Shown piece by piece: positions 17,628 through 27,007 of a stretch of 64,000 bases of DNA. Within the stretch, counting starts at the first letter, position 1. Each line of letters begins with the position of its first letter. This DNA is from Candidatus Colwellia aromaticivorans (GTDB taxonomy: Bacteria; Pseudomonadota; Gammaproteobacteria; Enterobacterales; Alteromonadaceae): assembly GCF_003333305.1 (NCBI RefSeq), contig NZ_QOLD01000069.1:1-64000 (forward strand). Reading direction: 5' to 3'. Both the position numbers and the translations under genes were made by a program. The notes under the pieces are model-generated. The model did no database searches and was not told the DNA's origin. It saw only the letters and a list, made by a program, of their open reading frames with translations.

Positions 17628-18815
17628 TTAGATTCCCGCAGCTTTACGCAAATCATCAGCCTTGTCAGTTTTTTCCCAACTAAAGGCAGTAAAGGTATCA
17701 TCACCAACAGTCATTTCAAATGGTTCACGACCAAAGTGACCATATGCCGCAGTTTGCTGGTACATAGGGTGTAATAAGTCTAACATTTTAGTGATGCCAT
17801 AAGGGCGTAAGTCAAAATGTTCGCGTACTATCTCAACTAACCTTTCTTCAGCAATTTTGCCAGTGCCAAAAGTATCAATTGAAATTGAGGTAGGCTCAGC
17901 AACACCAATTGCGTACGACACTTGAATTTCACATTTGTCAGCAAGTCCGGCTGCAACAATGTTTTTAGCAACATAGCGACCAGCATAAGCCGCACTTCTG
18001 TCTACTTTTGATGGATCTTTACCTGAAAATGCACCGCCGCCATGACGCGCCATACCGCCGTAAGTATCTACAATAATTTTACGACCGGTTAAGCCACAAT
18101 CACCTACAGGACCACCAATAACAAAACTACCTGTTGGGTTGATGTGATATTTCGTATTTTCAGTTAAGAACTCTGCTGGTAATACATGCTTAATAATGTT
18201 TTCCATTACCGCATCAATTAAATCTTCTTGCTTAATATCAGGGTTATGTTGAGTTGACAATACTACGGTATCAATCGCGATAGGTTTATTGTTTTCATAA
18301 ACAAAGGTAACTTGCGATTTAGCATCAGGGCGTAACCAAGGTAAAATACCTGATTTACGCGCTTCAGCTTGACGCTCAACTAAGCGATGAGAGTAATGTA
18401 AAGGAGCAGGCATTAAAGTTTCAGTTTCGTTAGTTGCATAACCAAACATTAAGCCTTGATCGCCAGCACCTTGATCTTCTGGTTTAGAGCGATCAACACC
18501 TTGGGCAATTTCAGGTGATTGTTGACCAATTAAATTCATAATGCCACAAGTAGCACCATCAAAACCAACATCAGAAGAAGTGTAACCAATGTCACTGATA
18601 ACATTACGTGTAATAGTTTCTAAATCAACCCAAGCATTGGTACTCACTTCGCCTGAAATAATAGCAACGCCGGTTTTAACCATGGTTTCACAAGCAACAC
18701 GGGCAAATTTATCTTTAGCAATAATGGCATCTAAAACCGCATCAGAAATTTGGTCGGCTATTTTATCGGGATGACCTTCAGAAACAGACTCTGAAGTGAA
18801 AAAGTGTGTAGACAT
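17628..18815 (-). CDS. metK: S-adenosylmethionine synthetase
   Basis: MetK makes S-adenosylmethionine from methionine and ATP in the cytosol. The 395-residue protein begins [20 protein letters not shown] (methionine/ATP-binding). It contains [13 protein letters not shown] and the phosphate loop [16 protein letters not shown]. The length is close to that of other gammaproteobacterial MetK proteins. It is monocistronic, with its own terminator, and a MetJ operator lies about 160 bases upstream of the start codon. Confidence 0.97.
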   Translation of the reverse strand: MSTHFFTSESVSEGHPDKIADQISDAVLDAIIAKDKFARVACETMVKTGVAIISGEVSTNAWVDLETITRNVISDIGYTSSDVGFDGATCGIMNLIGQQSPEIAQGVDRSKPEDQGAGDQGLMFGYATNETETLMPAPLHYSHRLVERQAEARKSGILPWLRPDAKSQVTFVYENNKPIAIDTVVLSTQHNPDIKQEDLIDAVMENIIKHVLPAEFLTENTKYHINPTGSFVIGGPVGDCGLTGRKIIVDTYGGMARHGGGAFSGKDPSKVDRSAAYAGRYVAKNIVAAGLADKCEIQVSYAIGVAEPTSISIDTFGTGKIAEERLVEIVREHFDLRPYGITKMLDLLHPMYQQTAAYGHFGREPFEMTVGDDTFTAFSWEKTDKADDLRKAAGI

Positions 18816-18975
18816 AAATCCTCAGCAGATTGCATTTTAGCATTCATATTTTGATTTTATACAGCAGCTTAATTAATTACAGCCATATAAAACCTGCGCT
18901 AAAATGTAAAAATTGATAGTAATACAATAATAATGCGCAGATTCTACTCTTTCTAAAGTCATTCTTCTAGCTTTT

Positions 18976-18999
18976 TTACGCCTAGACGTCTAAATGGCT
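18976..18999 (-). promoter_or_regulatory. MetJ operator upstream of metK
   Basis: Three adjacent 8-base met boxes: TTACGCCT (5 of 8 to consensus), AGACGTCT (8 of 8 at 18984-18991) and AAATGGCT (5 of 8). Tandem met boxes bind MetJ with S-adenosylmethionine as co-repressor, so metK is likely repressed by its own product. A TAGAAT at about 18941-18946 on the minus strand could be the -10 box; I find no clear -35. Confidence 0.75.
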
Positions 19000-19152
19000 T
19001 AAATTATTATAAGCGTAATGAGAGCCTCTCATCAAACGAATAAACATTTGATGTTAATATAAGCACCTAAAATCATATTTTTTGATCCAGTATAGTAAAG
19101 TTACGTTGCAAAAGGTTAGAATGAATATATGAAGTATTAACTGTACCTTTTG

Positions 19153-19917
19153 ATGAATATTGAAGAATTATTAAGCCCGATCAAGTCATTTTTACAATGT
19201 GAAACACCGCAAGAGTGGATTGAAAAAGCGGCAAAACCTGAAAATTTACCTGTCATATTATTAGACCATCTCGTGTGCGAATTAAAAGCAGCTCAAACAG
19301 GGATGTGGCTTATTCGCAAGTATGCTGTAGATAAAAAAAGTGGTGAAGAATTGCTAAACTGGCTACAGCCATATGAGAAGTTTGTCTATAAAAAAGAAGG
19401 GAAGCTTGAAGATTTGGCTAGTAAGTTGAAATTTTCAAAGTCTATAGTGCCAAAAAACAATTCTCCAATAGGGCAAGATTTAATCGATAAGATGGTGCTA
19501 CTGATTAAAGAAGAGCTACATCACTTTTATCAAGTTTTAGAAATAATGAATGCCCGTAATATTCCATATGAGAATATTACGGCGGGTCGATACGCCAAAG
19601 GAATGATGACACATGTCACAACACATGAACCTGAAACACTCATTGATAAACTGATTTGTGGGGCTTACATCGAAGCTAGATCATGTGAACGATTTGCTAA
19701 GTTGGCGCCGCATTTAGATGATGATTTAAATAAGTTTTACGTCTCTTTATTACGCTCTGAAGCCCGTCACTACCAAGATTATTTATCACTGGCTGCACAG
19801 GTAGCAGGTAAAGATATATCTGAACGAATAGCTCACTTTGGTAAAGTAGAGGCTGAATTAATATCTACTCCAGATAGTGATTTTAAATTTCACAGTGGTT
19901 TACCTGTAAAATCTTAA
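19153..19917 (+). CDS. miaE: tRNA-(ms2io6A37) hydroxylase
   Basis: MiaE is a diiron monooxygenase that hydroxylates the isopentenyl group of ms2i6A at tRNA position 37. The 254-residue protein has ferritin-like helices with carboxylate/histidine ligands in EELHHFYQVL, YIEARSCERF and RSEARHYQDYL. The internal TAGRYAKGMMTHV segment is typical. The ATG at 19153 directly follows an in-frame TTG. The gene is single and convergent with lpxH. It depends on O2, consistent with an aerobic lifestyle. Confidence 0.93.
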   Translation: MNIEELLSPIKSFLQCETPQEWIEKAAKPENLPVILLDHLVCELKAAQTGMWLIRKYAVDKKSGEELLNWLQPYEKFVYKKEGKLEDLASKLKFSKSIVPKNNSPIGQDLIDKMVLLIKEELHHFYQVLEIMNARNIPYENITAGRYAKGMMTHVTTHEPETLIDKLICGAYIEARSCERFAKLAPHLDDDLNKFYVSLLRSEARHYQDYLSLAAQVAGKDISERIAHFGKVEAELISTPDSDFKFHSGLPVKS

Positions 19918-20018
19918 ATTGTTACACAAGTCTAAGTGGTTAATCGAGTTACTCTGAATCGAACCGATTGAATGTGTTTGGTATAACAGTGAATTAAGGT
20001 TATCAGTCTCGATGTACT

Positions 20019-20762
20019 TTACGTTAACGGCTTATTCATTAATTGCATACTTGTTGGCGTAACCTTAAGCCAAGCACCTTGTTCATACCAATCACCCAGC
20101 ACTATCCGTTTAGCCTCTTCATTATTAGCACTTAACTCATGTACTGCAGGTCTGTGAGTATGGCCATGTATTAATAGCTGACTGTGGTAGTTTTCAAGAC
20201 ATTTAACTACTTCGTCAGGTGTTACATCCATAATATCTTGTGATTTAAACGCTGTTGCTGCTGCACTTTTTTTTCGGTAGTCAGCCGCTATTTTTTTACG
20301 GACAAATAAAGGTAAGCTTCTTATTAGCGCTTGCCACCACCATGAACGTGATTTTTTGCGAAACTTTTGATAGCCAACATCACGAGTACACAGCGTATCA
20401 CCGTGCATAATAACAACACTTTTTCCGTATAAATCGATTAAATCAACCTCAGGTAACAAGATCATTGCTGATTTTTTAGCAAAGCGCTTTCCAAGTAAGA
20501 AATCACGATTACCATGAATATAGTAAATAGTAGTACCAAGGGCTGATAGGGTAGCCAATGCTTTGGCTATAGTGGATAAAAAAGGGCTGTCGTCATCGTC
20601 ACCAATCCAAGCTTCGAATAAATCACCCAAAATATAAAGTCGCTGTGCTTGGGTCGCTTCACCTTGCAAAAAACGTAAAAAACAGGCCGTCATGTCGGGC
20701 CTGTTTTGTGCTAAATGCAAATCAGCAATGAAGTAGGTAACTTCTTGGAGAGTACTATTCAT
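20019..20762 (-). CDS. lpxH: UDP-2,3-diacylglucosamine hydrolase
   Basis: LpxH hydrolyses UDP-2,3-diacylglucosamine to lipid X in lipid A synthesis, at the inner face of the inner membrane. The 247-residue calcineurin-like phosphoesterase has the ordered metal motifs ADLHL, GDLFEAWIGDDD, GNRDFLLG, MHGDTLC and HGHTHRP. The basic stretch RKKIAADYRKKSAA is likely the membrane-facing helix. It lies 20 bases downstream of ppiB on the same strand, as in E. coli. Confidence 0.96.
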   Translation of the reverse strand: MNSTLQEVTYFIADLHLAQNRPDMTACFLRFLQGEATQAQRLYILGDLFEAWIGDDDDSPFLSTIAKALATLSALGTTIYYIHGNRDFLLGKRFAKKSAMILLPEVDLIDLYGKSVVIMHGDTLCTRDVGYQKFRKKSRSWWWQALIRSLPLFVRKKIAADYRKKSAAATAFKSQDIMDVTPDEVVKCLENYHSQLLIHGHTHRPAVHELSANNEEAKRIVLGDWYEQGAWLKVTPTSMQLMNKPLT

Positions 20763-20782
20763 TAGTTGAAAAGGTTACCGAG

Positions 20783-21274
20783 TTATTCAACAAGTGCAGA
20801 TTCAATTAAAATATCGTCTTTAGGAACATCACCGTGACCAAACATATTGCCTGTTTCTACAAGTGCCATCTTATCAATTACGTCCATGCCTTCAACAACT
20901 TCGCCAAATACACAGTAGCCCCAGCCTTGAACAGATTCACTTGTAAAATCTAAGAAATCATTGTCTGATAAATTGATAAAAAATTGAGCGGAAGCTGAAT
21001 GTGGCTCTTGTGTACGTGCCATCGCTAAAGTTCCGCGTTTATTACCTAAGCCATTATTTGCTTCGTTTTCAATGCTAGCACGGGTTTGTTTTTCATCTAA
21101 ACCAGGAGCAAAACCACCACCTTGTGCCATAAACCCTTTGATCACACGGTGAAAGATAGTGCCATTGTAATGACCTTCTTCTACATATTGTTGAAAGTTT
21201 TTAGCTGTGTTTGGTGCTTTATCGAAATTTAATTCAATTTTAATATCACCAAGGGTCGTTTTGAAAATAATCAT
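20783..21274 (-). CDS. ppiB: Cyclophilin-type peptidyl-prolyl isomerase B
   Basis: A 163-residue cytoplasmic cyclophilin. The catalytic arginine region [13 protein letters not shown] and the pocket residues [13 protein letters not shown] are conserved. There is no signal peptide, so it is the cytosolic PpiB rather than periplasmic PpiA. It is the first gene of a ppiB-lpxH unit and is divergent from cysS. Confidence 0.96.
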   Translation of the reverse strand: MIIFKTTLGDIKIELNFDKAPNTAKNFQQYVEEGHYNGTIFHRVIKGFMAQGGGFAPGLDEKQTRASIENEANNGLGNKRGTLAMARTQEPHSASAQFFINLSDNDFLDFTSESVQGWGYCVFGEVVEGMDVIDKMALVETGNMFGHGDVPKDDILIESALVE

Positions 21275-21436
21275 AAGATTCTCTTAATAAGTTGGGCATG
21301 CAAATAAATTTTGCCAAATTGTACCTTAACTTAAGATAAAGTGCATCTGCTATGGTGATCCAAAAGGATGCTTGAGGTACAATCTTTTTTTAATTCGAAT
21401 ATTCAATTTTTTATTTAAGTGGAGTCGTTAATTCTC

Positions 21437-22843
21437 ATGTTACAGATATACAATACCCTAACCCGTAAAAAGGAAGTTTTTACCCCAATTAACCCCGGTA
21501 AAGTAGGATTGTATGTTTGTGGTTGTACTGTTTACGATTTATGCCACATTGGTCATGCACGCACTTACATTAGCTTTGATAACATTGCTCGCTATTTACG
21601 CTTCTCTGGTTTTGAGGTTAATTATGTACGTAATATCACTGACGTTGAAGATAAGATTATTAATCGTGCTCATGAAAACAATGAAACAACTGATGAATTA
21701 ACTGAGCGTACTATTGGTTACATGCATGAAGATTTTGATGCCTTAAATATGGCGCGTCCTAATCTTGAGCCTAGAGTAACCACGCATATGGCTGAAATTA
21801 TTGCGATGATTGAAACGCTAGTCGCTAAAAAACATGCTTATATTGCTGGTATTGACGCGGATGTAACCGGCAAAGGGGATGTTTTATTTGATGTGTCGAG
21901 TTATGACAATTATGGCAAGTTGAGTGGTCAAGACTTAGAACAATTACAAGCGGGCTCACGCGTTGAAGTGGATAATACAAAAAATAGCCCGTTAGATTTT
22001 GTGTTATGGAAGTCAGCTAAGCCGGGTGAGCCAAGTTGGTCATCACCTTGGGGAGAGGGGCGCCCCGGTTGGCATATTGAATGTTCAGCGATGAATGCTA
22101 AAGAGCTAGGGAACCACTTTGATATTCATGGTGGAGGCTCAGATTTGCAATTTCCTCATCATGAAAATGAAGTTGCGCAAAGCTGTTGTGCGCTTGATAC
22201 ACCTTATGTGAATTATTGGATGCACACGGGTATGGTACAAATTGATCAAGAAAAAATGTCTAAATCGCTTGGTAACTTTTTTACTATACGTGACGTGTTA
22301 GCTAAGTATGATGCCGAAACAGTAAGGTTTTTCTTAACAACAGGGCACTATCGTAGCCAGTTAAATTACTCAACAGACAACTTGAGCCAAGCGCGTTCTT
22401 CATTAGAGCGTATTTATACAGCGCTAAGAGATGTTAATGTGCCTGAAGACTTTGTTTTAGATAAACAATCACCTTATGTAGTGCAATTTAGCCAAGCCAT
22501 GGATGATGATTTTAATACCCCACAAGCTATTGCGGTATTATTTGAAATTGCTAAAGAACTCAATGTAGTAAAAGATGATAACGCGGAACAAGCAATAAAA
22601 CTTGCTGCTACGTTAAAAGCACTGGGTGGTGTCATCGGTTTATTACAATTGGCGCCATCATCTTTTTTACAAGGTCAAAATGATGATGATGAAGTTGCGG
22701 TTATTGAAGCGCTAATTGTACAGCGTAATCAAGCGCGTGTGGATAAAAACTGGGCATTAGCAGATGATGCAAGAGATAAGTTAAATGCGATGAATATTGT
22801 GCTAGAAGATAGTGCAGGTAAAACGACTTGGCGTAAAGCTTAG
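21437..22843 (+). CDS. cysS: Cysteinyl-tRNA synthetase
   Basis: CysRS charges tRNA-Cys. With the ATG at 21437 the protein has 468 residues and starts [12 protein letters not shown] like its relatives; a GTG at 21419 would add six atypical residues. C28 in YVCGCTVYD is a zinc ligand, HIGH is at 37-40, and KMSKS is present, with a further zinc site around [11 protein letters not shown]. The fold and length are normal. It is transcribed alone and converges on folD across a cluster of short repeats. Confidence 0.96.
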   Translation: MLQIYNTLTRKKEVFTPINPGKVGLYVCGCTVYDLCHIGHARTYISFDNIARYLRFSGFEVNYVRNITDVEDKIINRAHENNETTDELTERTIGYMHEDFDALNMARPNLEPRVTTHMAEIIAMIETLVAKKHAYIAGIDADVTGKGDVLFDVSSYDNYGKLSGQDLEQLQAGSRVEVDNTKNSPLDFVLWKSAKPGEPSWSSPWGEGRPGWHIECSAMNAKELGNHFDIHGGGSDLQFPHHENEVAQSCCALDTPYVNYWMHTGMVQIDQEKMSKSLGNFFTIRDVLAKYDAETVRFFLTTGHYRSQLNYSTDNLSQARSSLERIYTALRDVNVPEDFVLDKQSPYVVQFSQAMDDDFNTPQAIAVLFEIAKELNVVKDDNAEQAIKLAATLKALGGVIGLLQLAPSSFLQGQNDDDEVAVIEALIVQRNQARVDKNWALADDARDKLNAMNIVLEDSAGKTTWRKA

Positions 22844-22852
22844 CCTTTAGAC

Positions 22853-22985
22853 CCTTCGACTGTTCGTTCCTCACGCTCAGGGCGAACGGTTTACCTTAAT
22901 CTATAACCTATAATCCGTTTGTCCTGAGCTTGTCGAAGGAAGCTTGTCGTCCTTCGACTGTTCGTCCCTCACGCTCAGGATGAGC
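22853..22985. repeat. CTTCGAC/GTCGAAG inverted repeat cluster 1
   Basis: Two forward units CCTTCGACTGTTCGT(T/C)CC TCACGCTCAGG (at about 22853 and 22950) flank an inverted unit, TGTCCTGAGCTTGTCGAAGG, near 22920. Units of this kind recur in many bacterial genomes as intergenic palindromes. They fill the space between convergent cysS and folD, where they could act as a transcription stop. Confidence 0.75.
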
Positions 22986-22997
22986 GGTATTGTCCAT

Positions 22998-23852
22998 TTA
23001 TTTCCCAAATTGCTCACAAGCAATAAGCGTATTTTCAATCAAGCTTGCTACGGTCATTGGGCCAACACCACCCGGAACGGGAGTGATAAAAGCTGCTTTA
23101 TTCTTAGCGATATCAAAATCGACATCACCAACAAGTTTTCCAGACGCTAAACGGTTAATGCCTACATCAATTACAATTGCACCCTCTTTAATCCACTCAC
23201 CGGGAATAAAGGCGGGTTTACCAACTGCGACAACAATTAGGTCAGCATTTCTCACTTTCCCTTCAAGATCTTTAGTGAACCGGTGCGTAGTCGTAACAGT
23301 ACAGCCAGCCAGTAATAACTCTAACGTCATTGGACGGCCAACAATATTTGAAGCGCCAACTACCAAAGCTTCTAAACCGTAAGGGCTTATATCCGTTGAC
23401 TCGATAAGCTCCATAATACCTTTTGGAGTACAAGGGCGTAATCCGGGTTGACGCAGAACGAGTTTACCAACATTAAAAGGATGGAAACCATCAACATCTT
23501 TCTCGGGGTGAATATGTTCTATGATCAAGTTCGCATCTAAGGTTTCAGGCAAAGGCAGTTGCACCAAAATACCATCGATTGTGTCATCGTTATTGAGTTC
23601 ATCTATTAATTGGTATAATTCATCTTGTGAGGTGGTAGGTGGCAAATCATATGAGCGAGAAACAAAGCCAACTTCTTCACAAGCCCTACGTTTACTACCA
23701 ACGTAAACTTGAGAAGCCGCATCACACCCTACTAGAATAACAGCTAAGCCAGGGGCTCTTTGACCATGGCTAATGCGTATATTAACTTTTTCTTTTACTG
23801 AATCTCTTAGTCGTTTGGCAATGCTTTTGCCGTCAATTAATGATGCCGTCAT
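22998..23852 (-). CDS. folD: Methylenetetrahydrofolate dehydrogenase/cyclohydrolase
   Basis: FolD interconverts 5,10-methylene-, methenyl- and 10-formyl-tetrahydrofolate with NADP. The 284-residue protein carries catalytic K54 in [11 protein letters not shown], the motif [11 protein letters not shown], the dinucleotide region [12 protein letters not shown] and [16 protein letters not shown]. The usual GRSNIVG reads GASNIVG here, a mild substitution. The length is normal. It is monocistronic, next to cysS as in E. coli. Confidence 0.96.
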   Translation of the reverse strand: MTASLIDGKSIAKRLRDSVKEKVNIRISHGQRAPGLAVILVGCDAASQVYVGSKRRACEEVGFVSRSYDLPPTTSQDELYQLIDELNNDDTIDGILVQLPLPETLDANLIIEHIHPEKDVDGFHPFNVGKLVLRQPGLRPCTPKGIMELIESTDISPYGLEALVVGASNIVGRPMTLELLLAGCTVTTTHRFTKDLEGKVRNADLIVVAVGKPAFIPGEWIKEGAIVIDVGINRLASGKLVGDVDFDIAKNKAAFITPVPGGVGPMTVASLIENTLIACEQFGK

Positions 23853-24179
23853 AATGCTTATACTTGACCTTAAATATATTATTTAAATAATAGTGATAAA
23901 ACAGCGCTATTTTGCCATAAAGGTAGACTGAGTAGTAGGTATAAATAACAGTTAACACACTTGCGTGTTATAACCGCTGTTTGAAATTATAGTTATGATA
24001 GATTACATAAATGATAGAAAGCCAAATAAGGGGGTTTTGATTCAACAATTGACCAAGTTGCATTAAAATTAGGCGAACACGTTTTTTTTAAAAAAAAAGG
24101 TTTGACTGGGCTGACGCAACTCGGTAATATCCGCATCCGTTGAAAGCAGCTAATATTTAGTTTGATTTTTAACGGATGT
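23853..24179. other. folD-tRNA gap
   Basis: The first 230 bases hold no recognisable gene; a long frame on the minus strand here runs into the tRNA and is not credible. An A/T homopolymer stretch at about 24082-24099 precedes the tRNA promoter. Confidence 0.5.
24102..24130 (+). promoter_or_regulatory. tRNA operon promoter
   Basis: TTGACT (24102-24107) and TAATAT (24125-24130) are 17 bases apart and are followed by a GC-rich CCGCATCCG discriminator, typical of stringently controlled stable-RNA promoters. The expected start near 24137 gives a leader of about 43 bases before the first tRNA. Confidence 0.75.
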
Positions 24180-24256
24180 CGGTGATTAGCGCAGCTTGGT
24201 AGCGCACTTGGTTTGGGTCCAAGGGGTCGCAAGTTCGAATCTTGCATCACCGACCA
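24180..24256 (+). tRNA. tRNA-Pro(UGG), copy 1
   Basis: A 77-base cloverleaf with CGGTGAT/ATCACCG acceptor stem, D-arm AGCGCAGCTTGGTAGCGC, anticodon loop TTTGGGT (anticodon TGG) and T-arm GCAAGTTCGAATCTTGC. CCA is encoded. It is identical to the copy at 24710. Its 3' half is duplicated immediately downstream. Confidence 0.96.
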
Positions 24257-24434
24257 CTTTTTCTTTCTAGAATATTAGAAAGTTCAAGTCTTGGTTTGAG
24301 TGTCGTCAAGTTCAGTCGAAAGTTTGAATCTTGCATCACCGACCACTTTTTCTTTCTAGAATATTAGAAAGTTCAAGTCTTGGTTTGAGTGTCGTCAAGT
24401 TCAGTCGAAAGTTTGAATTTTTCATCACTAACCA
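24257..24434 (+). repeat. Two 89-bp tandem units carrying tRNA-Pro 3' remnants
   Basis: Units 24257-24345 and 24346-24434 differ at only a few bases. Each starts with CTTTTTCTTTCTAGAATATT, which contains a 7-base hairpin CTTTCTA/TAGAAAG. Each then carries a degenerate anticodon arm (CTTGGTTTGAGTGTCGTCAAG) and ends with a copy of the tRNA-Pro 3' end. The first end, GAATCTTGCATCACCGACCA, is exact; the second (GAATTTTTCATCACTAACCA) has decayed. The D-arm and 5' acceptor strand are missing, so neither unit is a tRNA. They lie inside the tRNA transcript. Confidence 0.9.
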
Positions 24435-24482
24435 CTTTTTTATTCTTTAGAATTTTAAAGTAAAGCTTTTGTAGGTAAATGT

Positions 24483-24559
<77 letters not shown>

Positions 24560-24589
24560 TACTAAAAAGTAAATGTAAAAATGTATTAT

Positions 24590-24666
24590 GGTGGCTATAG
24601 CTCAGTTGGTAGAGCCCCGGATTGTGATTCCGGTTGTCGAGGGTTCAAATCCCTTTAGCCACCCCA
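24590..24666 (+). tRNA. tRNA-His(GUG)
   Basis: A 77-base cloverleaf. The encoded extra G at position -1 (GGTGGCTATAG) faces C73 in CACCCCA, as required for tRNA-His. The anticodon loop ATTGTGATT contains GTG, and the T-arm is GAGGGTTCAAATCCCTT. CCA is encoded. Confidence 0.96.
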
Positions 24667-24709
24667 TCTTTATTTCATTACATGCCAATGTAGTGGGAAT
24701 TGTGAAAAT

Positions 24710-24786
24710 CGGTGATTAGCGCAGCTTGGTAGCGCACTTGGTTTGGGTCCAAGGGGTCGCAAGTTCGAATCTTGCATCACCGACCA
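24710..24786 (+). tRNA. tRNA-Pro(UGG), copy 2
   Basis: Identical over all 77 bases to the copy at 24180. It ends the cluster; the next bases, CTTTCTTTATTTCTTC, resemble the start of the 89-base unit after copy 1 but are not repeated. Confidence 0.96.
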
Positions 24787-25033
24787 CTTTCTTTATTTCT
24801 TCTTTAAATATTCAAATATCCAAATGTATTTTTTGGTGTAATGAAAAAAAGTCAAAATTTCAATCTGTCATCATTGACCAATGACTTTATTTTCTCTAAA
24901 AAATCAACCTCTCGATTGAACCCTGTCATTTTCAAAGTATGGGCAGTGACTCAGAACAAATACTTCTTTTATTTTTCATTAATATCAATAAATACATCAA
25001 CTAAATTGAAATGCATGCAGTGGCTTTGATTAC
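24787..25033. other. Gap after tRNA cluster
   Basis: AT-rich sequence with no recognised gene. A 62-codon frame at 24841-25029 lacks a ribosome binding site and resembles nothing known, so I do not call it. No convincing terminator is seen after the last tRNA. Confidence 0.4.
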
Positions 25034-25135
25034 GTTACATCTCTTTTTAAGAGAGTGAGCATTGATAAAAAAATGTATCTTGATCATGAATCGCTCAGAC
25101 ATCCTGAAACTCGCATACTTGAAGTATCATGGGGA
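25034..25135 (+). repeat. Palindromic element family 1, copy G (right half)
   Basis: About 100 bases match the right part of the copy at 59545: TCTTTTTAAG, TTGATCATGAATCGCTCAG and ACATCCTGAAACTCGCAT, ending TTGAAGTATCATGGGGAT. The left half is absent. It ends 25 bases before the -35 box of tig. Confidence 0.7.
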
Positions 25136-25160
25136 TCTAATTTTCCGAGAAAACTTGCTC

Positions 25161-25189
25161 TTGCAAGTTCTTTTATGTATCGCTATAAT
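25161..25189 (+). promoter_or_regulatory. Promoter of tig
   Basis: TTGCAA and TATAAT with 17-base spacing, about 120 bases before the tig start codon. The -10 matches the sigma-70 consensus fully and the -35 at 5 of 6. Confidence 0.7.
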
Positions 25190-25310
25190 TTGGCGTCATA
25201 AATTTTAACCGTTCGTATGAACAAGGCACTTTTACTGCTTTATAGTAAAGTAAGTAAACATTAGTGCATTATAAAAAGCGTAGCACGCTAATTTCTTTTG
25301 AGGTAATTAA

Positions 25311-26618
25311 ATGCAAGTTTCAGTTGAGACAATACAAGGTTTGGAACGTCGTTTGACTATTTCAGTTCCAGCCGAAACAGTAGATGTTGAAGTTAAAAAT
25401 CGCCTTCGTCAAGTGAGTAAAACCCAACGTATTGACGGCTTCCGTCCAGGTAAAGTACCAGCGTCAGTTATTCAAAAACGTTACGGTAAATCAGTTCGTC
25501 AAGAAGTTGCTGGTGAACTCATGCAACGTAATTTTGTTGATGCCATCATTGCAGAAAAAATTAATCCAGCAGGACGTCCTTCATTCGTAGCTAAAAGCAA
25601 TGAAGATGGTAAACCATTAGAGTTTGAAGCAACATTTGAAATTTATCCTGAAGTTGAATTAAAAGACTTAGAAAAAATTGCAGTAGAGCGTCCAGACGTT
25701 GAAGTTAACGATGCAGATTTAGATGAAATGTTTGTAACATTGCAAAAGCAACACCAAACATGGAAAGAGAACAAACGTATAACAAAGAAAGGCGACAAGT
25801 TAACACTTGATTTCAATGGCCGTGTTGATGGTGAAGAATTTGAAGGTGGTAAAGCTGAAGGATTTGAACTTGAACTTGGCGCGGGTCGCATGATTCCAGG
25901 TTTCGAAAAAGAAATCACGGGTATGAAAGTCGGCGAAGAAAAAACGATTAAAGTTACATTCCCTGATGATTATCATGCAGAAAATCTAAAAGGTAAAGAA
26001 GCTGAATTTGACATCGTTGTTCATAAAACTGAAGGTTCAGTATTACCTAAAGTTGATGAAGAGTTTGCTAAACTTTTCGGTGTTGAAGAAGGTGGCGTTG
26101 ACGCTTTACGTGCAGAAGTTAGCAAAAACATGTCACGTGAATTAACGCAAGCTGTTAAGGCTAAAGTTAAAGAACAAGTAATTGAAGGCTTATTAGCTGG
26201 TCATGAAGTTGGTTTACCGTCGGCGTTAGTTGCTCAAGAAGTTGATGTTTTACGTCAGCAAGCTATGCAGCGCTTCCAAGGCCAAATGGATCCAAAAAAC
26301 TTACCTGAACTACCAAGTGAGATGTTTACTGAGCAAGCAGAACGTCGCGTTAAAGTTGGTTTGTTATTAGGTGAAGTGATTAAAATTAACGAATTAAAAG
26401 TTGATAATGCTAAAGTTGATGAGTTAATTGCTACTGCTGCTTCTGCTTACGAAGATCCAAAAGAAGTTATTGAATACTATGCAAACAACCAAGAATTAAT
26501 GCAGCAAATGCAAAATGTTGCTTTAGAAGAGCAAGCAGTTGACTTTTTAGTTGAAAAAGCTGATGTATCAAGCAAAAAAGCGAGCTTTAAAGATATTATG
26601 AACCCAGAAGGTAAGTAA
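25311..26618 (+). CDS. tig: Trigger factor
   Basis: Trigger factor is the ribosome-bound chaperone and prolyl isomerase that meets nascent chains. The 435-residue protein has three parts: the N-terminal ribosome-binding domain, with the [16 protein letters not shown] loop at about 44-60; the FKBP-type domain from about 160 ([24 protein letters not shown]); and a long helical C-terminal arm. The length matches E. coli. It starts the conserved tig-clpP-clpX-lon block but has its own terminator, so it is not transcribed with clpP by default. Confidence 0.97.
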   Translation: MQVSVETIQGLERRLTISVPAETVDVEVKNRLRQVSKTQRIDGFRPGKVPASVIQKRYGKSVRQEVAGELMQRNFVDAIIAEKINPAGRPSFVAKSNEDGKPLEFEATFEIYPEVELKDLEKIAVERPDVEVNDADLDEMFVTLQKQHQTWKENKRITKKGDKLTLDFNGRVDGEEFEGGKAEGFELELGAGRMIPGFEKEITGMKVGEEKTIKVTFPDDYHAENLKGKEAEFDIVVHKTEGSVLPKVDEEFAKLFGVEEGGVDALRAEVSKNMSRELTQAVKAKVKEQVIEGLLAGHEVGLPSALVAQEVDVLRQQAMQRFQGQMDPKNLPELPSEMFTEQAERRVKVGLLLGEVIKINELKVDNAKVDELIATAASAYEDPKEVIEYYANNQELMQQMQNVALEEQAVDFLVEKADVSSKKASFKDIMNPEGK

Positions 26619-26657
26619 TACCGCTTTTTATATTGACAAAAAGCTACGCAATAGCTT

Positions 26658-26697
26658 AAATGGCTTATATGGAAACATATAGGCCATTTTATTTTTA
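26658..26697 (+). terminator. tig terminator
   Basis: The stem AAATGGCTTATATG / CATATAGGCCATTT (14 pairs, one G-T) with a GAAA tetraloop is followed by TATTTTTAT. It sits 40 bases after the tig stop. Confidence 0.85.
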
Positions 26698-26964
26698 TAT
26701 AGCCAAGGCACTTCAAAATGCGAGTTTCAGGATACCTGAGCGGATCATGATCAAGGCGCATCTTTTGATTAAGGGTTGTTCCCTTAAAAACAGATGTAAC
26801 GATGAGTATGTTTTTCTCAGGAATCCCCGTAGGACTGGTTTAGAAACGTTTTAGTCTACGTTATTGAATTTGAGAAGGGAGTTAACCATCTCTTCAATCA
26901 ATAGCTTGCCTAAACACGTTTCTAATTCCAGCTGAATCCTGCATTTTGAAGCAACTTGGGTATA
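26697..26964 (-). repeat. Palindromic element family 1, copy B
   Basis: A complete copy of about 268 bases. The left end is GGCACTTCAAAATGCGAG, then TTTCAGGA; the right end is CTGCATTTTGAAGCAACTTGGGTATA. It carries the same internal blocks as the copy at 49434, but in opposite orientation. It fills most of the tig-clpP gap and ends 43 bases before the clpP start. Confidence 0.85.
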
Positions 26965-27007
26965 TGTAAGCCACTTTTTTACATTCGGTTTTAGGGAAGG
27001 TACACAC

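Noticed and set aside
23993-24250. 85-codon minus-strand frame
   Set aside because: It overlaps the tRNA-Pro gene and its promoter; coding here is very unlikely.
24841-25029. 62-codon frame after the tRNA cluster
   Set aside because: No Shine-Dalgarno sequence, no recognisable similarity, AT-rich low-complexity composition.
26633-26661. TTGACA-N17-TTAAAT as a clpP promoter
   Set aside because: The -10 overlaps the stem of the tig terminator, so any transcript would begin in or directly before a strong terminator hairpin.
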